Source: Marisediminicola antarctica (GTDB lineage Bacteria > Actinomycetota > Actinomycetes > Actinomycetales > Microbacteriaceae). From it: a stretch of DNA of 64,000 nt. Shown piece by piece: positions 10,766-18,352 of this stretch. The translations under genes and the position numbers were made by a program. Location of the stretch: the NCBI RefSeq assembly GCF_009930795.1, contig NZ_CP017146.1, positions 3,224,001 to 3,288,000 on the forward strand. The letters run 5' to 3'. Below the pieces are notes generated by a model. The model saw only the letters and a program-made list of their open reading frames with translations, searched no databases and had not been told where the DNA came from. Every line of letters begins with the position of its first letter. The first letter of the stretch is position 1.

Positions 10766-13662
10766 GACGCCACCTCCTCGGCTGGCGCACTGTTCGACTC
10801 GACGTCGGCCTCCTGCTGCCTGTCCACCTCGGCGCCGAGGCTGCGCAGCACGTCGAGCACGAGGCCGATGACCACGAGGTAGACCCCGATGTCGAAGATC
10901 GTGGAGGTGACGAACTCGACGTCGCCGAAGGGCCACACCACTCCTTCGATGTAGCTGGAGGTGAGGGCGTCGGCGCCGAAGAGGATCGGCACGGCAGCCG
11001 CGCCTGCGGCGAGCACCAGCCCCGAGCCGAGCATCTTGCCCGCGTTGATCGGGGCCGCAGCGCCGAGCTCTCGGCGTCCGCCCGCGAGGTAGCGGGCGAC
11101 GAGGGCGAGGCCCGCGACGGTGCCGCCGGCAAATCCGCCTCCGGGCGCGTTATGTCCGGAGAAGAGTAGGTAGACCGAGACGACGATGATGGCGTGGAAC
11201 GTGAGGCGCACGACGACCTCGAGCAGGATCGACCGGTTCTCCGGAGCGATGTCCCGTCCGGCGAGCAGCCACGGGGTGCGGGCCGATGAGGCACCCGCCC
11301 GCTCGATCGCCCTCTGCCGGCTGGCCCTGAACGTGGCCTGGGCCTGACTGCGCCGCACTCGCGGCAGGTCGTCGGCGCGCCCGCTGATGAAGATGAGGCT
11401 CGCGACGCCGGTGGCGGCGGCGATGATGACCGACAACTCGCCCATCGTGTCCCACCCGCGGATGTCGACGAGGGCGACGTTCACGACGTTGCGGCCGTGG
11501 GCTTCGACGAAAGCAAGCTCCGGCCAGGCGAGCGAGATCGGCAATTCGGTCCTCGCCCCGAGCGCCACGATGACCACCAGGCCCATGATGACGCCGACAG
11601 CGATCGCAATGAACGCGCGGATGCCGCGATTCGCGGTTCCGTGCCGGTGACCGAGCCTCGCCGGGAGCCGCCGCAGCACGAGCACGAAGGCGACGAGGGT
11701 GACGATCTCGACGAGGGCCTGGGTCAGGGCGAGGTCCGGCGCACCCTGCAGGGCGAAGAGGGCGGACATGCCGAAGCCCGTGACACCGACGAGCAGCACC
11801 GCCTGGAACCTCTTCCCCGCGCGGGTTGCCGCGACGGCGGCGACGACCATGACAAGCCCGATTCCGACCTGCGCCGCCGAGTCCCAGAGCCGGATGCCGT
11901 CCGGCCAGGTTCGGTTGCCGATCAGGGCTGCCCCCACCGCGGTGATGAAGACGAGCAGGATGACGCCGAGGTAGAACGGCAGCGAGCCGCGCTGGGTGAG
12001 GCTCGTCGTGCGCGCGGCGGTGCGATCGATGAACCGCACCGTCGCGACATAGCCGTCACCGGCCGAGATGCCGGTCCGCACCCGCCCCTGGGCGCCGAAG
12101 ACAGCATCGCGCTTCCAGAACATTGCGAGGCCGACGGCGAGGGTGACCGCCGAGATGCCCAGTGCCGGCTCGAGGCCGTGCCAGAGGGCGAGGTAGTAGG
12201 GGTCTGCGGCATCCGGCTCGAACGGGGTGGAGTAGCCCGACAGCCAGCCGTCCACCAGCGGCGCAAGCAGGCCGAGCGCGAGGCCCGTGGCCGCGAGTAT
12301 CGCGGGCGGGGTCAGGAACCAGGCGTTGCGCGCCACCGGCCCCACGTCCTCGACGCCCGGCTTTCTGGCGAAGGCGCCCCAGAAGAACCTGGCGGAGTAG
12401 GCGACCGTCAGCACGGAGCCGAGCGCGACGCCCACAAGGGCGAGCCAGGCGAGCGGCGCCCCGGCGAGCCCCTCCTCGAGGAGCGAGGTGAAGACCGCCT
12501 CCTTGGCGACGAACCCGAGTGTCGGAGGCAGTCCGGCCATCGAGGCGAGAGCGACGAGCACGACGGCCGCGAGCACTGGCGACCTGCGACCGAGCCCGGA
12601 GATCTTTCGCAGGTCTCGCGTGCCCGCGTCGTGGTCCACGATGCCGATCGAGAGGAAGAGCGTCGACTTGAACAGGGCGTGGGCGAGGAGGAGGGCGAGT
12701 CCGGCGAGCGCGGAGTCGCGGGTTCCGTAGCCGACGACCACCGTGAGGAATCCGAGCTGGCTGACCGTTCCGTGCGCGAGCACGAGCTTGAGGTCGAATT
12801 GCCTGAGGGCGGTGAGCCCGCCGATCAGCATCGTCACGACGCCCAACGTCACGAGGATCTCGCGCCAGCCGGGCATCTCGGCGAAGCCGGGGGCCATCCT
12901 CGCGATGAGGTAGATGCCCCCCTTCACCATGGCCGCAGCGTGCAGGTACGCGCTTACCGGCGTGGGCGCCGCCATGGCGGCCGGGAGCCAGAAGTGGAAC
13001 GGAACGATCGCGGACTTCGACAGCGCACCGACCAGCACCAGCACGATCGCCGTCGTGACCAGCGGACCATCCGGTGCCAGTGCGATGATCTGGGCGAGGC
13101 TCGACGTGCCGGTCTCGACCGCAAGGAGGACGAGGCCGACGAGCATGACGAGGCCGCCGAGGGTCGTCACGAGGAGCGCCTGGAGCGCGGCGGTGCGGCT
13201 GGTTTTCGACCTCGTGTAGTGGCCGATGAGCAGGTAGGAGAAGACGCTCGTGGCCTCCCAGAACACGAAGAGCAGGAAGACGTCGTCGGCGATGACAAGT
13301 CCGTACATCGCACCGGCGAAGGCGAGGAGGATCGCGGCGAACCGGCCGAGTCCGACCTCCTCGTCGCGGAAGTAGCTCGCGCAATACACAAGCACAAGGG
13401 CCCCGACGCCCGTGACGATCAGCACCATCACCCACGACAGCACGTCGAGCCTCACGGCCAGAGCGACCGAGAGCTCGGGAATCCACGAGTAGCTCTCGGC
13501 AACAACCTCGCCGCCGACAACGGCGGGTCCGAGCACGAGCGCGTGCACCAGGGCCGCGAGCGGCACGAGGGCCGCAACAAAGAACACGCGCCGGCCGAGC
13601 CGACGGGCGAGCGGAAGAATCAGCAGTGGGACGAGCCCGAACGCGGCGATGAGAGCAATCAC
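10762..13662 (-). CDS. mnhA: Na+/H+ antiporter subunit A fused to subunit B
   Basis: The largest Mrp subunit (966 residues). Residues about 1-500 form the NuoL-like proton channel, with DVFLLFVFWEATSVFSYLLIGH and SAIVPFHFWLPAAMAAPTPVSAYLH motifs. About 560-800 is the MrpA C-terminal domain. About 800-950 is an MnhB domain (NAPGGGFAGGTVAGLALVARYLAGG). This A-B fusion is the usual actinobacterial form. The start is GTG 13662 with GGGAGG six bases upstream. It is the first gene of the mnhA-G operon, which adjusts Na+/K+ and pH homeostasis. Confidence 0.95.
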   Translation of the reverse strand: MIALIAAFGLVPLLILPLARRLGRRVFFVAALVPLAALVHALVLGPAVVGGEVVAESYSWIPELSVALAVRLDVLSWVMVLIVTGVGALVLVYCASYFRDEEVGLGRFAAILLAFAGAMYGLVIADDVFLLFVFWEATSVFSYLLIGHYTRSKTSRTAALQALLVTTLGGLVMLVGLVLLAVETGTSSLAQIIALAPDGPLVTTAIVLVLVGALSKSAIVPFHFWLPAAMAAPTPVSAYLHAAAMVKGGIYLIARMAPGFAEMPGWREILVTLGVVTMLIGGLTALRQFDLKLVLAHGTVSQLGFLTVVVGYGTRDSALAGLALLLAHALFKSTLFLSIGIVDHDAGTRDLRKISGLGRRSPVLAAVVLVALASMAGLPPTLGFVAKEAVFTSLLEEGLAGAPLAWLALVGVALGSVLTVAYSARFFWGAFARKPGVEDVGPVARNAWFLTPPAILAATGLALGLLAPLVDGWLSGYSTPFEPDAADPYYLALWHGLEPALGISAVTLAVGLAMFWKRDAVFGAQGRVRTGISAGDGYVATVRFIDRTAARTTSLTQRGSLPFYLGVILLVFITAVGAALIGNRTWPDGIRLWDSAAQVGIGLVMVVAAVAATRAGKRFQAVLLVGVTGFGMSALFALQGAPDLALTQALVEIVTLVAFVLVLRRLPARLGHRHGTANRGIRAFIAIAVGVIMGLVVIVALGARTELPISLAWPELAFVEAHGRNVVNVALVDIRGWDTMGELSVIIAAATGVASLIFISGRADDLPRVRRSQAQATFRASRQRAIERAGASSARTPWLLAGRDIAPENRSILLEVVVRLTFHAIIVVSVYLLFSGHNAPGGGFAGGTVAGLALVARYLAGGRRELGAAAPINAGKMLGSGLVLAAGAAAVPILFGADALTSSYIEGVVWPFGDVEFVTSTIFDIGVYLVVIGLVLDVLRSLGAEVDRQQEADVESNSAPAEEVAS

Positions 13663-13766
13663 GGATTGCCTCCCAGGGCGTCAGGGCGGCGGGTGCACGT
13701 CTCTGGGGAGCACCCGGGGGATCCCTACGAGGGCCGCTAGTTTATTCTATCCGCACGATTCGCCAC

Positions 13767-14582
13767 TCACTGCTCGTGCACGTCTCCCTCGCGCAGGTCG
13801 GCCAGGAGCGCCAGGGCGCGCGCGACATCCTTCGGCCCGGGCACCCGGTAGTTTGCGAGCGTCGCGCCCTCGCCGCTCTTGAGCCCGAGGTCGTCGGGCT
13901 CGAGAGCGGCGAATGCATCCTCGTCGGTGACGTCGTCGCCGGCGAAGAACACAGCCGTGGCACCCGTGTATTCGCGCAGGTGCTCGATCGCCTCGCCCTT
14001 GGTGGTCGAGCGCACCGAGAACTCGAGCACGTTCTTGCCCTCGCGAACGGTGAGGTCGTCGAACTCCGCGGATGTCTCTCGTCGGGCGACGAGGTGGGCG
14101 ATCCTGCTGTCCTCAGCCGTCGCGAGGCGTGTGTGCAGCGCGAAACCGGCGGGCTTCGACTCGATCCACACTTCGTCGAGGTCCTCGACGACATCCGTGA
14201 GCACGCGGTTCAGCTCACCGCGGCGCTCGAGCTCGTCGCTGCTGAGGTTGAGCCGCACGTCGGGGGTGTCGAGTCGGAGCTCTATCCCGTGCGATCCGAT
14301 CAGGAGGGCATGGTCGGGCAGGTCCGCGACCTGCTCCAGGCTGCCGATCGCGCGCCCGGAGACGAGGGCGACTCTGGTGTTGGGCATCTCGAGCAGTCGT
14401 AGCACGGCCTTGCGTGCCTCGGGGGTCGCCCGCGCCTGCTCCGGCTCATCGACCTCGGGGGCGAGCGTGCCATCGAAGTCGAGCGCGACGAGGAGGCGCT
14501 TGGTGCGGGCCAGTTCGCGCATCGCCCCGATGAGCGGTTCGGGCAGGCTCGAGAAGGCGGGGGGAGAGTCGACGTCGACCAT
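13767..14582 (-). CDS. otsB: Trehalose-6-phosphate phosphatase
   Basis: An HAD-superfamily phosphatase that releases trehalose from trehalose 6-phosphate. The protein has 271 residues. The nucleophile motif LDFDGTLAP lies near residue 34, and the conserved GDDVTDEDAF near residue 213. The start is taken as ATG 14582, 11 bp after otsA. An in-frame ATG at 14654 would overlap otsA by 61 bases and add residues unlike the family. It is the second gene of an otsA-otsB operon. Confidence 0.93.
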   Translation of the reverse strand: MVDVDSPPAFSSLPEPLIGAMRELARTKRLLVALDFDGTLAPEVDEPEQARATPEARKAVLRLLEMPNTRVALVSGRAIGSLEQVADLPDHALLIGSHGIELRLDTPDVRLNLSSDELERRGELNRVLTDVVEDLDEVWIESKPAGFALHTRLATAEDSRIAHLVARRETSAEFDDLTVREGKNVLEFSVRSTTKGEAIEHLREYTGATAVFFAGDDVTDEDAFAALEPDDLGLKSGEGATLANYRVPGPKDVARALALLADLREGDVHEQ

Positions 14583-14593
14583 GGGGTGGGGGA

Positions 14594-16078
14594 TCAGTCT
14601 TTCCTGCCGCGCGAGCGGCTCGTGGTGAGAACGCGTAAGAACTCCGTCGACCACTTATCGACGTCGTTCTCGAGCACGCGCTTGCGCAGTGCGCGCATGC
14701 GCGCCTGGCGGTCGCGCTTGGGCATCGCCATGGCCGCGAGGATCGTCTCCTTGAGCCCGTCGATGTCGTGCGGGTTGATGAGCAGGGCGCGCTTGAGCTC
14801 GTCGGCGGCTCCGGCGAACTCGCTGAGAATGAGCACGCCGTCGTCGTCGAAGCGCGTGGCGACATACTCCTTGGCGACGAGGTTCATACCGTCGCGGAGC
14901 GCGGTGACGAGCATGATGTCGGCGGCGAGGTACAGCGCCACCATCTCCTCGCGCGGATAGCCGTGGTGGTGGTAGCTGATGGCGGTGTGGCTGATCGTCG
15001 CGAAGTCGCCGTTGATGCGCCCGACCGTCAGTTCGATCTCGTCCCGCAGCTCCATGTAGGTGCGTACCCGTTCGCGGCTCGGGCTGGCGATCTGCACGAG
15101 CGTCGCGTCTTCGATCGTCAGGCTTTCGTCGGAGAGGAGCTCGCCGAAGGCCTTGAGCCGGTGGCCGATCCCCTTGGTGTAGTCGAGCCGGTCGACGCCG
15201 AGCAGGATTGACCTCGGGTTTCCGAGGTCCTCGCGGATCTGCTTCGCCCGCGCCTGAACGGAGGGGCTGCGGGCGAGCTTCTCCCAGGCTGCGCTGTCGA
15301 TCGAGATCGGGAAGTGGCGCGCGACGACAGTGCGGAACTGCTGCCCCTTCCGCACCGGTGCGTGCGCCCTGACCCCCTCGGACTCGTCGACGAGGGGCAC
15401 CTCGATGATGGGGTTCTTCGTGACGAAGCCCTTGAGCCGCCGGACCGCCCGGGAGAAGTTGTTGGCATCGGCGAGACGCTGGAACCCGATGACATCCGCG
15501 CCCAGCAGGCCCTCCACGATCTGCGTGCGCCACGGCAGCTGCGAGTAGATGCCGTACGGCGGAAACGGGATGTGGTTGAAGAACCCGATCGTGAGGTCGG
15601 GCCGCAGTGCACGCAGCATCTTCGGGACGAGCTGGAGCTGGTAGTCGTGCACCCATACGGTGCCGCCGCTGTTGCAGCTGCTCGCCGCGGCCTCGGCGAA
15701 CCTCTGGTTGACCTTGACGTAAGTCTCCCACCAGTCCCGGTGGAAGATGGGGGGCGCGATGACGTCGTGGTACAGCGGCCAGACAGTGCCGTTCGAGAAG
15801 CCCTCGTAGTAGTGCTCGACCTCGAGGGCACTCAGCCGCACCGGCACGACCCGGATGCCGTTGCTGTCGAACGGTTCGAAGTCGAGGTCGGGCTGGCCCG
15901 ACCAGCCGATCCAGGCTCCCCCCTTGGTCTGCATGACCGGCTCGAGGGCGGTCACCAGCCCGCCGGGTGACGGCTGCCAGTGCGCGGACCCGTCGGGCCT
16001 CACCACTCGGTCGACCGGCAGGCGGTTGGAGACGACGACGAAGTCGTACTGCTCGCGCTCGTCGATGGTCTGGGTCAT
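14594..16078 (-). CDS. otsA: Trehalose-6-phosphate synthase (GT20)
   Basis: Joins UDP-glucose and glucose 6-phosphate to make trehalose 6-phosphate, an osmoprotection route. The protein has 494 residues. The family opening VVSNRLPV lies near residue 13. WVHDYQLQLVPKMLR (about 140) and GVDRLDYTKGI (about 265) follow, and DGMNLVAKEYVA is near 370. The start is ATG 16078 with GAGGAGAG upstream. A 417-bp intergenic region with unusual repeats precedes it and should hold its promoter. Confidence 0.96.
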   Translation of the reverse strand: MTQTIDEREQYDFVVVSNRLPVDRVVRPDGSAHWQPSPGGLVTALEPVMQTKGGAWIGWSGQPDLDFEPFDSNGIRVVPVRLSALEVEHYYEGFSNGTVWPLYHDVIAPPIFHRDWWETYVKVNQRFAEAAASSCNSGGTVWVHDYQLQLVPKMLRALRPDLTIGFFNHIPFPPYGIYSQLPWRTQIVEGLLGADVIGFQRLADANNFSRAVRRLKGFVTKNPIIEVPLVDESEGVRAHAPVRKGQQFRTVVARHFPISIDSAAWEKLARSPSVQARAKQIREDLGNPRSILLGVDRLDYTKGIGHRLKAFGELLSDESLTIEDATLVQIASPSRERVRTYMELRDEIELTVGRINGDFATISHTAISYHHHGYPREEMVALYLAADIMLVTALRDGMNLVAKEYVATRFDDDGVLILSEFAGAADELKRALLINPHDIDGLKETILAAMAMPKRDRQARMRALRKRVLENDVDKWSTEFLRVLTTSRSRGRKD

Positions 16079-16202
16079 TTGTGCTCTCTCCTCAGCTAAG
16101 TGCCGCGTGTAGTCGCGAGATAAGCACATTCCACGATATCAGCCGACCGCGCGGCTCCCCTCGCCGCCAGGTCGCCGGCACCTCGCCGACAGGTCGCCGT
16201 GC

Positions 16203-16284
16203 CTTTCATAATTCAGGAGATGGAGCCAGTCACAGCTTTCATAATTCAGGAGATGGAGTCCCTGGCGGCTTTCACAATTCAGGA
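16203..16284 (+). repeat. Three 33-bp-period repeats, plus orientation
   Basis: The 20-base core ctttcataattcaggagatg begins at 16203 and 16236, with a partial third copy (ctttcacaattcagga) at 16269. The period is exactly 33 bp. The unit is much richer in A+T than its surroundings. It faces an inverted set at 16361-16478. It lies in the gap between the YhgE-like gene and otsA. Confidence 0.9.
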
Positions 16285-16360
16285 TTTTATTCGCTGCTGC
16301 GGCACTGTGCCCCTGAAATCACAGCGCACTCCCCCGGTCAGGCGGGCCCTTTGCATCCAA

Positions 16361-16478
16361 ATCTCGTGAATGATGCAGCCGCCACACATTGCATCTCCTG
16401 AATTATGAAAGCCCATCGGCCTCCCATCTCCTGAATGATGAAAGCCCACCGGCCTCCCATCTCCTGAATGATGAAAGC
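16361..16478 (-). repeat. Inverted set of the same repeat, minus orientation
   Basis: The reverse complement of the same core occurs at 16392-16412, 16425-16445 and 16458-16478, again every 33 bp, with a fourth degenerate copy at 16361-16379. The inter-core segments of the two copies nearest the YhgE-like gene are almost identical. Together with 16203-16284 this forms a head-to-head array around about 75 bp of unique sequence. The remainder of the 16079-16495 gap holds no gene that I can support. Confidence 0.9.
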
Positions 16479-16495
16479 CAGCGGCGTTGAGGGGC

Positions 16496-18352
16496 CTAGG
16501 CGGGCACCGCGAGCAGGCCCAGCGAGCGTGAACGGCGGATGCTGCGCACGACGAGCACCGACCCGAGCGCGCTCACCAGCCCGAAGCCGACCATCACGAG
16601 AGCCGCCACGACCACCGCGCCGAGGCTGCCCCCCGCAATGATCGCTTGCATTCCCGAAACGCCATACGTCAGCGGCAGTAGTGGGCTGATCGCCTGGAAT
16701 GGCTCGGCGATGAGCTGCACCGGGTAGAGGCCTCCGGTCGCAGTCACCTGAACCGCGAGCATGAGAAGCGAGATCACGAGCCCTCCGCGGCCGAGCCCCA
16801 CCGTGAGCAGGTAGTGGAACGCAGTGAACGCGAGCGCCATGAGAGCCGAGAGCCCGAGGGTCGCCGGCAGCAGTGCCCAGCCGACGCCGAGCGCGGTGTG
16901 CAGCAATGCGACGAGCAGGAGGGCCTGGGCGATCGTGATCGCGAATGCCCGCAGCAGGGTCGCGCCGACGAGACGGCCGGTGCCCGCGGTCGAGGCGAGG
17001 GCGACCCGCGAGACCGGGCGCAGCACGAGGAACACCGCGAGCGCCCCGACCCACAGGCCAAGTGGCACAAAGAATGTCGCGACGATCTGGCCGATGCTCG
17101 CGACCTCGTTGTTCCGGTCGACCACGAGGGTGACGGGCTCGGCGGCGACGGAGGCTGCCTCGGTGCTGGCGTCGCCCTCCATCGGGGGCACGGCGTCGGC
17201 CCCCTGCCGGAGACCCTCGGCGAGTTCCGCGGCCCCCGTGGCGAGCTCGGAGGCGCCACCCGACGCATCCGCGACTCCCGTACTGAGCGACCCGATCGCC
17301 CCGGCGAGCGACGCAGCGCCAGCGTCAAGGTCGGCACCTCCCGCGGCGAGCGCAGACGCCCCGTCGGCGCTGCTCGCTATCCCGCCCTGGATGCCCTCGA
17401 TGCCGCCACGGGTCTGCGAAGCGAGCGCGCCTCCGCCCGCCGCGGTCTGGGACAGCTGACCGGACAGCGCGGCGAGGGTTGCCCGGGCAGCCTCGTCGTT
17501 GGCCGGATCCGCGTCGTCCAGCTGGGCGTTCGCACCGGCGATTCCGGCGGCGAGCTGCGAGACTCCCCCGGTGAACGCGTCGACCCCGTCGCTGATGCTC
17601 GTGAGCCCACCGGCGCCGGCGCGCAGCTGGTTGAGGCCGCCGCTGAGGGAGCCGACACCCGAGGTGTAGTCGGCGATGCCGTCGGCTACGCCGGCTGCCC
17701 CGGTCTGGGCGGAGGCCGCGCCGGTGGCGAGGGAGCCGAGGCCGGAGCCGAGCGAGCTCGCGCCGCTCGCGAGATCGCTTGCACCGTTCGCGGCGGTGCC
17801 GAGGGACCCTCCGAACTCCCCGATGCTGGAGTAGATGCCCGCGATGTACTGGGCGGTGATTTCCCGCCCGAAGGCCGACACCATGCTGTCGCCGACCGTC
17901 TGCGCGACCGCCCCGGAGAGGTAGCTGTGGGCGTCGTCGGTGCGGATGGAGATCTCCGCCTGCCGCGGCTCGTCCGACTGAAGCGACAGGATCGATTCGG
18001 AGAAGTCGTCCGGCACCGTCAGCACGGCGTACACCTCGCCGTTCGCGAGGGAGTCCTCGGCATCCTCTGCGTTGGTGACGACCCAGTCGAAGCCCGCGCT
18101 GCCCGCCCCGGTGAGCTCGGTGACGAGCTGCCGTCCGGCGAAGATCGGGGTCTCGGTTCCGTCGGCGGCGGTCTGCATGATGAGTTCGTCGGAGTTGACC
18201 ACGGCGGCCGGGATCCGGTCGAGTGAGGAGTCCGCCTGGGAGAGCGAGCCGACGACGAGGCCGGAGAACGCCAGCGGGATGAGGATGACGGCGAGGACTG
18301 CGATCCTGGGCCCCCACAGGCCGCGGCGGGGGCCGGAAACGGGCGTGCTCAC
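16496..18352 (-). CDS. YhgE/Pip-family membrane protein
   Basis: The protein has 618 residues. An N-terminal helix (about 18-38) is followed by an extracellular domain with the YhgE/Pip signature (AAVVNSDE, VLTVPDDFSESILSL). Residues about 185-370 are a long Gly/Ala/Ser-rich region of repeated SGxxxLxxG-type units. Five to six C-terminal helices (about 410-600) resemble an ABC-2 type permease. Such proteins occur with MMPL or type VII-like export systems, and their substrates are mostly unknown. The start is GTG 18352, overlapping the MMPL gene by four bases, so the two are coupled. Confidence 0.88.
   Translation of the reverse strand: MSTPVSGPRRGLWGPRIAVLAVILIPLAFSGLVVGSLSQADSSLDRIPAAVVNSDELIMQTAADGTETPIFAGRQLVTELTGAGSAGFDWVVTNAEDAEDSLANGEVYAVLTVPDDFSESILSLQSDEPRQAEISIRTDDAHSYLSGAVAQTVGDSMVSAFGREITAQYIAGIYSSIGEFGGSLGTAANGASDLASGASSLGSGLGSLATGAASAQTGAAGVADGIADYTSGVGSLSGGLNQLRAGAGGLTSISDGVDAFTGGVSQLAAGIAGANAQLDDADPANDEAARATLAALSGQLSQTAAGGGALASQTRGGIEGIQGGIASSADGASALAAGGADLDAGAASLAGAIGSLSTGVADASGGASELATGAAELAEGLRQGADAVPPMEGDASTEAASVAAEPVTLVVDRNNEVASIGQIVATFFVPLGLWVGALAVFLVLRPVSRVALASTAGTGRLVGATLLRAFAITIAQALLLVALLHTALGVGWALLPATLGLSALMALAFTAFHYLLTVGLGRGGLVISLLMLAVQVTATGGLYPVQLIAEPFQAISPLLPLTYGVSGMQAIIAGGSLGAVVVAALVMVGFGLVSALGSVLVVRSIRRSRSLGLLAVPA

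Noticed and set aside
10762-13662. mnhA-mnhB fusion as a novelty
   Set aside because: This fused form is the usual one in actinobacteria.
11497-13740. A 747-codon plus-strand open frame opposite mnhA
   Set aside because: It lies antisense to the Mrp A subunit and has an extreme Arg/Glu/Asp/His composition. It is not a plausible protein.
16203-16478. CRISPR-like array
   Set aside because: The repeats are about 20 bases with only about 12 bases between, in both orientations, with no leader and no cas genes.
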